A DNA stretch of 64,000 nt from NCBI GenBank assembly GCA_963575745.1, contig CAUYUJ010014260.1, positions 935,287 through 999,286 on the forward strand. Direction: 5' to 3'. Below, piece after piece: positions 20,270 through 32,180 of the stretch; positions within the stretch are counted from its first letter, which is position 1, and every line of letters starts with the position of its first letter. The notes under the pieces were generated by a model that saw only the letters and a list, made by a program, of their open reading frames with translations, ran no database searches and was not told where the DNA came from. The DNA comes from Prorocentrum cordatum. Lineage: Eukaryota > Sar > Dinophyceae > Prorocentrales > Prorocentraceae. The position numbers and the translations under genes were made by a program.

Positions 20270-20870
20270 GCGCGTGCTGCTGCGGGTGGTGCTGCAAGCT
20301 GCGGTGCCGCTCACTGCCGGGGTCGTGCTGGAAGCTGCGGTGGCGCTCGCTGCCGCCGGGATCGTGGAAGCTGCGGCGCTGCGCACTGGCGCCGGAGCCG
20401 TGCTGGAAGCCGCGTTGCTGCCCACTGGCGCCGGAGGCATGTTGGAAACTGCGGCGATGCTCACTGGCCCCGAAGTCGCGGGCACTGCTGAGCTGCTCAC
20501 TGGCGCCAGCTCCGTGCTGCAATCTGCGGTGCTGCTCTCTGGCGCCGGGATCGTGGATGCGGTGCTGCGCGCTGGCGCCAGAGCCGTGCTGGAGACCGCG
20601 CTGGCGCTCGCTGCCGCTGGGGGCGTATGTGAGAAACTGCGGTGCTGCTCGCGAGCGCCGAGGTCGTGCTGGAAACTGCGGTGCCGCTCACTGGCGCCGG
20701 ATCCGTGCTGGAAGCCGCGTTGCTGCCCACTGGCGCCGGAGGCATGTTGGAAACTGCGGCGATGCTCACTGGCCAGGAGTCGAGTTGGAAATTTCGGTGC
20801 TGCTCGCAGGCGCCGGGGTCGTGCTGGAGTCTGCAGTGCAGCTCGCGAGCGCTGGAGTCGTGAGCTCCAG
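20270..20870 (+). repeat. ~39-45 bp GC-rich minisatellite
   Basis: About 14 units with core CACTGGCGCCGGA and GTGCTGGAA, including a longer-period duplication (20391-20475 recurs at 20688-20775). Long open frames here are a by-product of unit lengths divisible by three. Confidence 0.85.
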
Positions 20871-20909
20871 CCTCACTCCCAACCCCAGAGATCCGACGTC
20901 GTGATTTTT

Positions 20910-21242
20910 TCAATGCGCCCCCCCCCCCCCAGAAGTCTCGACCCATTCCCCAGGACCCTGTTGACAGTCCCGGGGCCCAGCGAGGGCGCCTAGAGGCCGA
21001 AATTTGAAAAATAACTCCTCCTTGATTTTTTCAATCCGTTGGATCTCTGGTACATCTGGCTGAGTAGCGCAACTGCCGGCTACCGCTGCACCACCGAAGC
21101 GTGCGTGTAGGAAGCCGTCCTCGGCGCGCAGTCGGCGTCCCAGGTCAAGGAGAGAGGCGTCGCCGTCTTGCTGGAGCTCGTCGCCGAGGCGGAGCCGCTC
21201 GCGAGCCATCGCGATGGCCACGCCCGGCACCCTGTCCGCCAT
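20910..21242 (-). CDS. Hypothetical protein, possible first exon
   Basis: A 110-codon frame from ATG (21242) begins MADRVPGVAIAMARERLRLG with strong G/C at third positions and a charged, helical composition, then ends in a low-complexity tail after VPEIQRIEKIKEE. The tail may be intron sequence. I do not recognise the family. It lies downstream (same strand) of the candidate exons at 21.6-22.4 kb but is not joined to them by any visible splice pair. Confidence 0.3.
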   Translation of the reverse strand: MADRVPGVAIAMARERLRLGDELQQDGDASLLDLGRRLRAEDGFLHARFGGAAVAGSCATQPDVPEIQRIEKIKEELFFKFRPLGALAGPRDCQQGPGEWVETSGGGGAH

Positions 21243-21787
21243 GATTTTTGTTGAGTCCTGCGACCGTGAGCCCAACGTCGGGGCGTTGACCTAAGGACCT
21301 AAGGAACCCTAAATAAAGAACAAGGCCCTTTTTCACAAAGTTAAACTTCAATCTCCGATGGCAAAACCTCAGGCAAACCTAACCTAAGGCAACCAATCAA
21401 GGGACACCGAGCTCCTCCCCAACGAAAAGGAGTTCCTTCCTCAGCGCCCCGACTGTACCGGGGGCCAGTAGCCTCACGCGTGTGGCGGTGCCGTCGACGA
21501 TTGGCCCGAGGCACACCACAGAGACCCTGGCTGGGTACTTCTCGCGCAGGGCCCGCGAGTCTACCTGCCGCCGCCTTGGCTCCCTTTCTCACACGCGCTG
21601 CTCGTGTTGTTGTAGCCCGTGGTAGGTGGATCCGTCCTGGAGTGTCACCGTATAGGAGGCCGTCCTGGTTGCTTCACTTCTGCCAGCTTCCGCGGCCCTT
21701 TCGGAGGCTTCCGCCAGAGCAGGGATGGCACGAATCGATTCACGAACGTGCTCCGACTGAACTGGTTGGCGCCTGGCCTCACCTGTA

Positions 21788-21947
21788 ACTTCTCGCACGC
21801 ACTGCTCGGTGTGTTGTAGCTCGTGATCCCGATGGTGGGCTCCAGCTTCACTCTCAACGTCCCGCCCAGCAGCGCCAGGGCCAGCTGCCGCTGCGTCAAC
21901 TTCAGGTGAATGGCGCGGGGGCCCTCCTCCCGGCTCAGGGTCGTCAT
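21788..21947 (-). CDS. Hypothetical exon ending at a GT donor
   Basis: Reads TTLSREEGPRAIHLKLTQRQ and later TIGITSYNTPSSACEKLQ, followed directly by GTGAGG, a normal 5' splice site. The amino acid pattern is that of a folded protein, but no family is recognised. About 200 bases downstream (21590-21650) a diverged copy of the exon's 3' part occurs, readable as GYNNTSSACEK in another frame, suggesting an exon duplication. Confidence 0.45.
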
Positions 21948-22009
21948 GCCCCTCCGGGTGCGCAGCGCCGGGCGCAGCCGCGGCTCCCCGCAGACCAGGG
22001 CTCAGCCGC

Positions 22010-22376
22010 CTCCACGGCAGTGCCGGGGTCTGGACGGCAGGTCGGCTGCAGGTCCCGCAGTGCCTGACGGGGGCGCGCGGCAAGCGCACCGGCAGCCAGC
22101 TCGCGGCGCCTCGGAGGGCCGAAGCAGAGGCTGACGCCGAGGGCCAGACTGCGAGCGGCGCAAGCCCGGGGCCCGGCGCCGCGCGGGCCAGGTCTCGGGG
22201 GCAAGAGCCATCGCGCTTGCAGCTGGCGCGGCGCGTCCACCCTCGAGAAAGTACGGGTCCCGCTGCAGCTGCTCGAGCAGGGGGATCACGGTGGACGTCG
22301 GGCGCCGTCGGCACCGTCGAGCGCCTGTACCCTGGGCCAGTGGCGGCGCGTTCTCGTCCCCTGGCCCGTCGTGCAC
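22010..22376 (-). CDS. Hypothetical exon upstream of 21788-21947
   Basis: Same frame phase as the downstream exon. The piece STVIPLLEQLQRDPYFLEGG (about 22240-22300) looks protein-like; the rest is Arg/Pro/Ala-rich and may be intron. Borders are not resolved. Confidence 0.3.
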
Positions 22377-22469
22377 AGCCCAAGGGGGTACGATCGAAGA
22401 CGAAGAGGGCGGGTATATAAGTGCTGAATGGCACGCGAGCAGATACGAACTAATAATATTGACATGATG

Positions 22470-22506
<37 letters not shown>

Positions 22507-22625
22507 GTGTTGCTGTAATTGTAGAGTTCCGCCCCGGCCGATTATCATTGTAGTTGTTAATGAAAATGCTTCTCCTGGGGCTCGCACCGTGTTTTCTACG
22601 AGGGGGCAGGGAACGAAGCATGTGC
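22376..22625 (-). repeat. AAC-cored dispersed element, copy 1 (inverted)
   Basis: On the - strand: head GGTGCGAGCCCCAGGAGAAG, then an (AAC/CAG)n core (22465-22515), then a tail ending CTTCGTCTTCGATCGTACCC. Head and tail recur at 28546-28858; the tail also at 27940-28015 and the head at 29905-29970. Confidence 0.75.
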
Positions 22626-25600
22626 ATAGAAGCGCCTCCCCCTCTCCAACTGCTGGAACCAAGCAATGCTTCTCCTCAAGCCCACAGCCAGCTCCAACTG
22701 CTCGCCCGTGCCAGAACTCTGAACGCTCACGGTGCCAGCTCCCAATGCCGTGTCCTGCGACGCCTGAGCCCGCGGCCGAACAACTCGTGGGTGCGGTAGG
22801 CGGAGAAAAGATCACCACCTTGGCGGGAAGGAGGAGGAGGAACTGGCAGAGCTGCCCAACATTGTTGCATTAGCCCTTGGCAGCCGAAGACTTCGCCGAT
22901 CTTGGGCCCCCCGTGGCCCACCGCGAGCCCAGGGACCATCAACAAAGACAGCTCCGGATGAGAAAGTGGCCCCAGCTGGGAAACTCCCAGGCTCCAGGGC
23001 CCGCTTCCACCAGGGCCCCTGTCCTTCATGGCGACGTCTGCCGTCGAGAGCCCATGCCCCGTTTTTGACTACCTACCAGAGCACCCCAGCCTGATTCGAA
23101 GACCTAAATTTCGGGTTGGGGGCGGGGTATGGGTTCCACATGTGTTTTTGTCGGTGTTCCCCGACGCCCCCCCCACTGGAAATGGAGGGCAAATTGGAGC
23201 CTCCGGGTTGGGTTGGGGTGGTTTGGTGGGTGGTGATTTCTTTGCGCGTGATGTGTGGGTACGCAGGCTTGAAGCGGCGGCGGGCTGGATCGCTGTGCAA
23301 ACGTCGCCACGCAAAATGTTACTCGTGTTAGCTCTCTCTCCGTCGGGTCGGCATATCGGCCATGGGCGCGAGGCCCGGCGGATCCAGGGCGGGGCAGGCT
23401 CTTGCTAAGGCCGCCTCCCATGGCAGGCTCCATCAGCAAATAGATGTGGTCGTTCCTGCCACCAGGCGCATCGTCACAGAGTGGGGGGTGGGATCATATC
23501 GGGGCGCGTCGTTAGGCACTGGAAGTGGTGGACCCATAGGCAATGCACGTCCAAGCAAGACGCTGGCTTGTCGATAGACAGCCTTGCCAGAAGAACCGTG
23601 GACGTCCGACACATCATACGCCCCTCGATCTCTGATCGCAAGATGCCTCATTGCTCATCGTGCGAATCTACTGTAGGAGAAAGACGAAGCTCACTGCAAA
23701 CACACCGCGGAACCTGCGCCTCACCACCTGGCACACAACAAGAAAAGTCCACACTCGAGACCCGCTATTCTGGATTTGCGAACGTATCTGCGCTGGCAGC
23801 GGTAGCAACAGAAGAATACAAGGGGACGGGGTGACGAGGGGAAGGGGGGAAGTGTCTGGTAAGAGGGGGGGGGAGGGGGCAATGTATCGGAGGGAGGCAA
23901 TCGGAACTTCTGCTCCGACGCACGCAGTGGGACGCGTGAAAAGGGAGCGGGAGGCGGACGGAGGAGGCGGAGCGCGAGTGGGCTCGGGTCGATCCGAGGC
24001 CGGCGCGGAGGCGGGGACTGCTCTTCCCCCCCTGTGCGGCAGCACCCGAGGGCCGAGGACGCGGCAGGAGGCGGGCAAAGGCGCCCCAGGGACCTCTGAC
24101 GCGGGGGGGGGGGGTCCGGGCCGCCGCAGGGGCAGGGCAACATCAGACATCCTCGTGTTCTCCCTTGGTCTCCTTCCAAGTCCCTCCACCTCCCCGCCCT
24201 CCTCCCACCCCCCATCCCCCTTCTTTCCCTCTTTTTTCCTGGGTGAGCGAGGGAGGGAGGGGGCAGGCCACCGAACACAGGGTGGGGCGGCGAGCACTTC
24301 TGGTCAGCGGACGCGGACGCGGCCCCAGTCGGTGCAGCGGCTGCGGGGTGCGCACACGCGATTGGAGGCCTGTGCAGGTAACGAAACAAATGGGCGAGAC
24401 GAAGCAGCCAATGCGCCGCTAACACGCGATGGGGCACGATAGGGCCGCAGACGTCGGAAACCAAAGTACGGCTTTCGCCGTGGCCGCCACGCGAATGGGG
24501 CAACGAAAGACCTAGATATCTAAAACCACGAACACGGAAAACGGTGTTCGACATGGCGGACACACGAAGGAACCGTGAGGGAGGCAAACGAAAACGACGT
24601 ACAGCACTCACGCACAGGGGACATATGCGGATGCCGCCAAGGGCTATGGGCCACCCAGCAGCGAAGGCAGGGTGCGCCATGCTCCCCCATATGTCGCATA
24701 GAGCTTCAAAACGATATGATTGACCAGATGAACAATTCATCTGTTTCAGACCGGCGCACTAGTCAGATAGCAACTTACCAGAGTACGCAGGAATGTGTAT
24801 CACCTGGTGTAGAACACCTTCAGGAGATCTTCTCCCAAGCGTTCGGCACTGATTGTGATACACACGCAAAAATCATAATGGGACAAGGAGGAGGAGGAGG
24901 GAGAGGAAGCAACATGCGACGACTTCGGGACATGATCGCGTCAAGCTGAGAATCAATTGCTCACGGACCCTGCCCCTCGCCTGCTGAAGCTCGCGAAGAG
25001 CTGGATGATGAAGCGGTTGCAGCTCTCACCCATCACCTCTCGAATTGACGATCTCCGTACGATAAGGAGAGGTGTCGATAACATGATGAGAGAAGGGTAG
25101 CGGTAACCCAGTTGGGCGATTCATGGGCAAATTGCCGCAAGGCAATGCGACAGGAGGCCACGCACATGCAAAAGACCCAATGCACACCCAAAACGCCTTT
25201 GCGCCTCCGCTCGGGTGCTGGAAAGCAAATGCCACCCTGCGTTGGTGCGCTCCCGGGCCAATAGAGACGACCGCCAGCGAGCTGCCATGCAGAACCGAGG
25301 AACGATGACTGTGCGCGCAGGTGCAGGTTGGCCGAAAGCCATTACGACTGCGGCTGTCGACGGATTTCCACCGCCTGGCACTCGCGCCTTCCATCCTCAC
25401 AATCTCACCCCGAGAAAGCTTGTATCATGTGTCAACTGTTTGGCGTTCGCAGCCAGCCCTGTTGGTGGATATGGAGCATGTCGGATGCTCATGCATCCTG
25501 AAGTGCACGGCTGCCAACAATCACGCTATTCCGAAATGGTGTTCTTTCACATGCAGCCTCGCTTGCGCACTACTCGTCTAAAAGCCAGCGTGGTGTCCAA

Positions 25601-25959
25601 CCAGTACTTCGGATATTGCATCTTCGATATGGAACTGATGTGGTGCGATATGTTTACGGTGTAATATACACGGCGACGCAGGGTGCAACACTTGTGTTGC
25701 GGCTTGTGTTGCGGTGCCATATGACTGGTGCAACGTATGCGATTCAATATCGGTTGTGTAGCATGTAGCGCACTCGATTTGCAAAACTCTTGAGCACAGC
25801 AACTCCAACGCTCGTGCGAACATCCTACCATCCCACCCGCAACTTGCCGACACAACCCATATGACCATGATCTCAAAGAGCTCACGGGTGCGTGGAAGTC
25901 AACCGCGCAGACATGGCATTCACCCAAGTCGCCATATGGTGGCGGCCAACGCCACGCCA
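22626..25959. other. Unassigned sequence
   Basis: Mixed composition, with poly-C/poly-G runs around 23840-24260. No gene, RNA or repeat could be supported, though many short frames exist. Confidence 0.4.
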
Positions 25960-26310
25960 AAAACGATGGCGATGAGAGTGATGACGACGGCGGTAACGAT
26001 GAAGGTAACTCGGTCGACGATGCGATGCCGATGACAGCCGAGATGTAGACAAAACTATGTCGAAGATGACGATCGTGATAGTGATGAGCCGAACGTGGTG
26101 ATCATGCCGGTGGCAACGATGATGCTGACGATGATGATGCCGACGATGCAAGTGATGATTGTGAGGATCTGCCCGCACGCGCTACCTTGTCGAGGGCGAC
26201 GAGGTCAACGATGACCGCGGCGATGATGATTCAGACGATGGTGATGATTTCAAGGATGACGCTGGCAGTGATGGTGATGACGGAGATGGTACCTATGGCG
26301 CTGGTGAGGA
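25960..26310. repeat. GAT/ATG-rich imperfect trinucleotide tract
   Basis: GATGATG, GACGATG and TGATGAT motifs recur throughout with no fixed longer period. Both strands lack a credible protein. Confidence 0.7.
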
Positions 26311-26943
26311 TGATGGGAAAGTGAGCGCCCGCAGAAATCGAGGCATCCTGATATGATGTCTCGACGTGCGCATGTGGTCCGCATAGTATGTGTTGCCAGT
26401 GCTCGCGGGCGCGCGGCAATGGTCCGACGTTCTCGACATGTGCGCGCAATCGGCCTGGATGCCCTGATTTGACGGAATGGCTAAACACCTACGGCGTTCT
26501 CAAGGTCTCAGCGACTGCGCGCGCGAAGGCTTGTAGCAACTGCTTTGCCGAAGAGGGCTTGAAGGCTGTTGGCGTTCGCGCGTGGCGGCGAGCGCACGTG
26601 CCCCGCGGTGCGTCTGCTGCAGGGGCACTCTTGGCAGAAGCACCCCTCTGATCAACGCACGCCCACCGAAGCGAACTTCTGCTGCAGGGGGCGGAGGGCC
26701 GTTCGATGCCGGCGTGACTGGGGCCTCCGGGCGCGGCCCCCTCGGGGCGCCCCTTCCCTGCAAGGGGGGGGCCACCACCCCGAGGCGCGGCCACCCTCGG
26801 CCGCGAGGGCTGGGCTGGGCGGCGCAACCGTGGCACTGAACCCTCGGGGCCGCCCTGCCCAGGCGAGAGAGAAGCCAGAAGGCCGCACTGGTTTTTTGCG
26901 TCGGCGGCTAGGCAGGGTCGTCTGCGCTGGCGGAAGGATCTAG
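26311..26943. other. Unassigned GC-rich sequence
   Basis: Open on both strands through composition. No motif recognised. Confidence 0.35.
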
Positions 26944-27333
26944 CTAAACGGGGGCACCGATGCAGCATATTGGCCACACAGGGGAGGCGGCCGTGAGGGT
27001 CTCCATCGCCGCCGAGCCCGTTGGCATACCGAGTGGGCCATTCGGTACACGAAGTGCGTTGCACGGGTCCTTCTTCGGAGGAGGCGTTGCCAACCCATCA
27101 GGCTGGCTGGCGAGGGCATCGGCGTCGCGACTTTGCGAATTTCGCGTGCCTGGGGAATCCAGGTCCAGGGGCATCGGCTTGAGACTTTTGCTCCAGACCG
27201 TGACTGGCGACGCCATGGCTGCGCACATCGCCTGTGCCTGTCTGGCTGAGCCAAGACTGGGTACGAAGCTCGGCAGCAGTAACCGGAGCAAGGTTTCTTG
27301 GGTGAGCGCATGCGTCCATGGCTGCTGGGCCAT
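26944..27333 (-). CDS. Hypothetical protein, N-terminal exon candidate
   Basis: A 129-codon frame from ATG (27333) starts MAQQPWTHALTQETLLRLLL and continues with Ser/Pro/Ala-rich, disordered-looking sequence, the usual make-up of N-terminal exons in dinoflagellate proteins. No domain recognised. The opposite strand is also open, so strand choice is by appearance only. Confidence 0.3.
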   Translation of the reverse strand: MAQQPWTHALTQETLLRLLLPSFVPSLGSARQAQAMCAAMASPVTVWSKSLKPMPLDLDSPGTRNSQSRDADALASQPDGLATPPPKKDPCNALRVPNGPLGMPTGSAAMETLTAASPVWPICCIGAPV

Positions 27334-27639
27334 CTTGGGCGAAGAATATATTCCTGGCCCTCCTTCATCCCCCTGCTCCGCCTCCCCCTACCCTTCCCGC
27401 TGCCGCCAGCGGGGCGGGGTGTCGTAGTGTCGTGTTCTCGTGGGGTCCTCTTTGAAGGCAGAGTGCTTTGGTGTTGAGGCAAAGCTCCAAGCTAGAGCTC
27501 AAGCCAAGACAGGCGACAAGACGGAGCTGGCGCTGCCGCGAAGGCTAGAGCTAGCCCAGCGATCTCAAAAACTGGCGCACTATGCAAAACCAGACCCAGC
27601 GTCCACACTGGTTTTTGTTTTGCGATTGCTATAGCTATA

Positions 27640-28015
27640 GCCGATGCTACGCAGTGGTGCCAGCTCTGCTGGCGGATTCAACTAACATCACCAGCAACAC
27701 CAGCAGCAGCAACAACAACAATACCACCACCACCACCAACGACAACCACCACAAAAACAACGACAGCAGCAGCACACACATAACAAACACAACAACAACA
27801 CCAACAACAACACCAACAACAACAACAACAACAACAGCAGCAACGCCGACACCAATAACAACACCAGCAAAAACATCACCAACAACAGCAGCAGCAGCAT
27901 CAGCAACAGCCATTTTAAGACTGTTCGCTCTTATCTGCTCGCGCGCCATACGTGTATCACAAGCTCTTGATATCCGCCCTCTTCGTCTTCTATCGTACCC
28001 CCTAAGGGGTATCTA
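27640..28015 (+). repeat. AAC-cored dispersed element, copy 2 (head not seen)
   Basis: (AAC)n with ACC/CAG interruptions fills 27675-27912, followed by the family tail with GTTCGCTCTTATCTGCTCGC and CTTCGTCTTCTATCGTACCC (27981-28000). Confidence 0.75.
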
Positions 28016-28179
28016 TTGTTTACCTGCAATGTGCATTACGTGCAAACCCTGAGGTCGGGGAAGGGAGGACAGATGGAAGGAAGGAAGGGACAAGGGAGGA
28101 GGATGGAGCACGAGAGAGAGAGAGAGTAGCAGGAGGGGGGGTAGGAGAAGAAAGCATGCAGAACCAGACGTGCAGATCG

Positions 28180-28470
28180 GGCGGGTAGACTCTAGCGGGC
28201 GGGTCGGGAAGGCGGGCCCAGGCGGCCAGGTCGAGCAGGCGGGTTGCTGAAGCGTGCGTCCTGCATGGATTGCGACGAAGTCTCAAGCGATAGCACGATT
28301 CCCAAATCAATCGTGAGGAAATCCACAGCTAGAGCGGGATCCCTGAATGTCGAGGGCGCGGCGTCCGAATACATTGCGAGGAAGTCCCACGCGAGAGCGC
28401 GATTCTTGTATACATGGTGAAGACGTCTCGCGCGAGAGCACGATTTGGGAATACGCTGTAATGTCCGGCG
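28180..28470 (-). repeat. Inverted copy of the GCGCTCTCGC minisatellite
   Basis: Reverse complement of the array at 18180-18480, including the flank AGGTCGAGCAGGCGGGTTGC. The unit GCGAGGAAGTCCCACGCGAG recurs with variation. Confidence 0.7.
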
Positions 28471-28545
28471 GGAGTCGTTGTTGTTGTCGTTGTTGTAACT
28501 CGGGAGCCTAGGGTGCAGTTTGGTTCTCCCCCACTTCCCTTTATA

Positions 28546-28858
28546 AAAAACAGGGGGCGAGCTCCGGGAGGAGCACTTTAATTGAAAAACACCATGTGCC
28601 CTGAAGGGGGGATCAACACTAGTTATCCTCTAGAAATGAAAAGCCAAACAACAACAACAACACCAACAACAACAAGAACAACAACACCAACAACTCACAA
28701 CAACAGCAGCAGCAACAACACCTACAACGACACCAACAACAATAATCATGTTAATACTGTGTGTTCTTATTTGATTGAATGTCATTCCACGTGTATTTCC
28801 CAAACCCTCGATACCCGCCCCCTTCGTCTTCGATCGTACCCCTTTTGGTGGCATATCT
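28546..28858 (+). repeat. AAC-cored dispersed element, copy 3
   Basis: Head ACAGGGGGCGAGCTCCGGGA plus CACTTTAATTGAAAAACACC, core (AAC)n at 28648-28742, tail TGTTCTTATTTGATTGAATG to CTTCGTCTTCGATCGTACCC. Confidence 0.8.
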
Positions 28859-28977
28859 TTCTTCCTTGCAGGCCGGGCCCCGGCAAGCGGCGGGGCGGCC
28901 GCGGACCGTCGGGTTGGCCAGCGGCAGCGCTGATCGGCGGCAACCCGACCCCAACAGGGACGGACAGGGGACCGACC

Positions 28978-29016
<39 letters not shown>

Positions 29017-29560
29017 ATGAGCGAAAGCGAGAACGAGAGCGACAGCGGGGCCACGAAGGGCAGGAAGGGAGCCACGAAGGGCGACAGCGGGGTCACGAAG
29101 TGCATGCGTATGGGGCCACGAATGGCGCGAATGAGCGGGGGCCACGAAGGGCAGATAATGCGGGGCCACAGAAGGCAACGACGGGGCCACTGAGGGTAGC
29201 AACGGGGCCACGTAGGAGACCGAGGGGGCCACAAAGGGCGACAGCGGGGCCACGAAGGGCCTGCATATGGGGCCACGACGGGCGCGAACGAGCGGGGACC
29301 ACGAAGGGCATACATGTGGGGCCACGAATTGCGCGAATGAGCGGGGGCCACGAGGGGCAGATAATGCGGGGTCACAGAAAGGCAACGACGGGGCCACTGA
29401 GAGCTGCAACGGGGCCGCGAAGGGCAGCGAGGGGGCCACGAAGTGCTGCAACGGGGCCACGAAGGGCAGCGAGGGGGCCACGAAAGGCTGCAACGGGTCC
29501 ACGAAGGGTAGCGAGGGGGCCACGGGGGGCTGCAATGGGGCCACGAAGGGCAGCGAGATA
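28978..29560 (+). repeat. (GAC)n tract and GGGGCCACGAAGGGC minisatellite
   Basis: (GAC)n at 28978-29016 is followed by about 20 units of ~21 bp built on GGGGCCACGAAGGGC with alternating AGCGAG and TGCAAC linkers. The Ala/Arg/Gly-rich frames here are repeat by-products. Confidence 0.85.
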
Positions 29561-29880
29561 ATGATTCCGAACGATACTGCGAGGGAGTCCTAAGCGTGAG
29601 CGCGACTCCTGGGTGCCTGAGTATCGGGAGCGCGGCGCTGGGGTAAATTGCGAGGAATTCCAACGCAAGAGCGCGATGCTGGAGTAAATTGCAGGCACGT
29701 CTCTAGCGAGAGCGCGGCTCCAGAGCGCCGAGAGAGCGACTCCTGAATAAATTGTGAGGACGTCCCAAGCGAAAACGCGATTCCTAAGTAAAATGCGAGG
29801 AAGTCTCAGGCGGGAGCGGGGGTCCTGGCTAAATTAGAAAGAATCTTAGGCGGGAGCAGCTGTACTTGCAACCTGGGGTC
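29561..29880 (+). repeat. GAGCGCGA minisatellite, third locus
   Basis: Units of ~40-45 bp with GAGCGCG(A/G)(C/T)TCC and AAATTGCGAGGA-type elements, related to 18.1-18.4 kb and 28.2-28.5 kb. Confidence 0.65.
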
Positions 29881-29904
29881 AGGGGCACCGCTTGAGCAGA
29901 GTGA

Positions 29905-30029
29905 CTTGCCCTGAAGAAAAACAGGGTGCGAGCCCTGGGGGAAGCACTTCAATTGAAAAACACAATGCTCATCGGAGGGGAGGGACCGACAGTTATTTAG
30001 ACTACAAGAACGAAGGTACAATAACAACG

Positions 30030-30092
<63 letters not shown>

Positions 30093-30250
30093 GCAACACC
30101 AACACCAACATCAATACCAACATCAACAACAACCACAACCACAACCACAACAACCACAACAATATCATCAACAGCAGTAATGCCAACAATAAGCATGATG
30201 TTAACGAGACTCGTGACTTCTCGCGTGCATAACATGATATGCGCACGATC
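29905..30250 (+). repeat. AAC-cored dispersed element, copy 4
   Basis: Head ACAGGGTGCGAGCCCTGGGG and CACTTCAATTGAAAAACACA, core (AAC)n at about 30017-30160, tail only loosely similar to copies 1-3. Confidence 0.75.
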
Positions 30251-30659
30251 CGTATTTGTGTATATAGTCATTGAAAAAGCGAAGTTAGCGCTACGACCAG
30301 TAACGCTCAAATGCCAATTCCAATGCTGACACGAAGTGACATGATAATGTGACAGATGCAGCGACTGCGCATGCGAATGCGCTGCCTGACAAACTCGCGA
30401 CCTGAACAATCGACACACCAGAGATGCTATCAGTGGGGCGTAGACGCTAGTAACACCTTCAAGCTAGATGTACCCATGCTGCCGGGAATCACTGCCTTCT
30501 CAAACTCGAGGTTGATAGCGGGCCGGTGCTTCGGCACATCTAAGGACAACTATATGGAGAACGCCGACGCGAACGCAAAAGCAGCATGATCCCAATTAAG
30601 CAACTGGTAGCAGGATGCTGATATGATGATGCGCGAGTCGTGCTAGGGTCTCGAGCAGC
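30251..30659. other. Unassigned sequence
   Basis: No gene or repeat recognised. Confidence 0.4.
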
Positions 30660-31020
30660 TACTGAGAGGGTCTTGCAAGGCTCTCGAAGGTCCCGAGGTC
30701 TCCGAGAGTCTCCTGAGAGGCCCCGGAGAAGGCTCTGGAGATGGTCCTGAGAGGCTCCTTAGATGGTCCTAGGAACAGGGTCCTGAGACGGCTCGCACAG
30801 GTTTCTGGGAGTGTCCTGAGAGGGTCATGAGAGGCTCTTGAAAGGCTCTTGCGAGGCTCTTGAGCTGCGGGTCTTGAGAGGCTATGCGGAGGGCTCCTGA
30901 GATGTGAGAAGACTGAGAAGAACCTGAAAGGCTCCTGCAAGGTTTCTGAGAGGGTCCTGTGATGGCGTGCGAGGGTCCCGAAAAGGGTCCCGAGAGACTT
31001 CCGAGAAGCTTATGAGATCG
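30660..31020 (+). repeat. GAGGCTCTTGAGAGG-type 11-12 bp minisatellite
   Basis: Degenerate units of GAGGGTCCTGA and GAGGCTCTTGA. It resembles the reverse complement of the CCAAGAGGCC class in period and purine skew. Confidence 0.65.
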
Positions 31021-31519
31021 GAACTGACTGCGGGATACGTCGGAAGACAGCCATGGGCGTGGGCACAGATTTAGGACTGATGTTGGCAAGGCCACCCACG
31101 AGGCATCCCGCCCGGTAGACATCATCATCTGACACCGAGCACAGCGACGGCCCCGCGCACGCAGACTCTGGGACTCCCCCTGGGACCCGGTCTGGACACT
31201 TGCCTAGCAGTATGGTACCCTACGCGAGACGCCAGCAGGACACCAAGCAGCAAGCACACGGCGAGTAAGAGGCCCAAAAAACCTCCGAGAGGCCCCCTAA
31301 GGCGCCCGAGATGCTTCCCGAGATATCCTCAGATGCATCTAAGAAGCTCCTGACCCACAGCCCAGGCAGAGTGGCGGGTTGGGCCGAAGGCTACCAGATC
31401 CATCGCGCCCCTGTGGTTTGCCACAGAGGTGCACGGCGTGCTGGATGCCTAGGATGTTTCGATTCTTCTCTAAAGAACTCACCCTGCAGCTTCGGCCCAA
31501 CCCGCCGGCGTAAACTGCG
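31021..31519. other. Unassigned sequence
   Basis: No gene recognised. Confidence 0.4.
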
Positions 31520-32180
31520 CCCTCCACTGGCCCAAGAGCCTCCAAGACGGCCAAGATGGCCCAAGATGGTCTCCAAGATGCCCCCAAGACGGCCAAGCTG
31601 GTCCCAAGAGAGCCCAAGATAGCTCCAAGATGGCCTTCAAGACGGTCCCAAGATGCCTCAAAGACCGCCACGGTGGTCCAAGAGAGCCCAAGACGGCCCA
31701 AGAAGCGCCCAAGAGGCCCCTAAGACGGCCAACGAGGCCTCCAAGAGGTCCTTCAGGAAGGCCCGAAGAGGTCTACATCATTAATTGTCAGTGGATGTTT
31801 GAACGACATTGAAAGACATTGGCATTTGCTTCACAACAGCCTTCCAACGGCCCAAGACAGCCCAAGAGGCCCCCAAGAAGGCCCAAGAGGCCTCCAAGAT
31901 GGTCCCAGGACGGCCCAAGAGGCTCCCAAAACGGCCCCCAAAGGGCCCCAAGAAGGCCCAAGAGGCCTCCAAGACGCCCAAGATGGCCTTCAAGACGACC
32001 CAGAAGCGCCCCAAGAGGGCCCCAACACGGCCAAGAGAGGCTCCCAAAACGGTCTCCGACGGCGTCAGCCAGGAACACCGTAGGATGGCCAAAGAGGCCC
32101 CCCGAGACGCCCCAAGAAGCCCCAAGAGGCCCACGGAGGCCTGGAAGTGGCCTCCAAGGTCCCCAGGAAGCTCCCGGGAG
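31520..32180 (+). repeat. CCAAGANGGCC minisatellite, two blocks
   Basis: Blocks 31530-31765 and 31845-32180, separated by about 80 bases of unrelated sequence containing CATTAATTGTCAGTGGATG. Units of 11-12 bp (CCCAAGATGGC, CCAAGAGGCCC). Confidence 0.8.

Noticed and set aside
20061-20993. 310-codon + frame with LTGAG.VLEAA repeats
   Set aside because: The minisatellite unit length is a multiple of three; other frames and the opposite strand are open as well.
25960-26310. Direct-repeat array that could be taken for CRISPR
   Set aside because: Imperfect GAT triplets without constant repeats and spacers; none of the arrays in the window has CRISPR structure.
28782-29663. Long - strand frame rich in Pro/Ser/Trp
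   Set aside because: Translation of the GGGGCCACGAAGGGC minisatellite.
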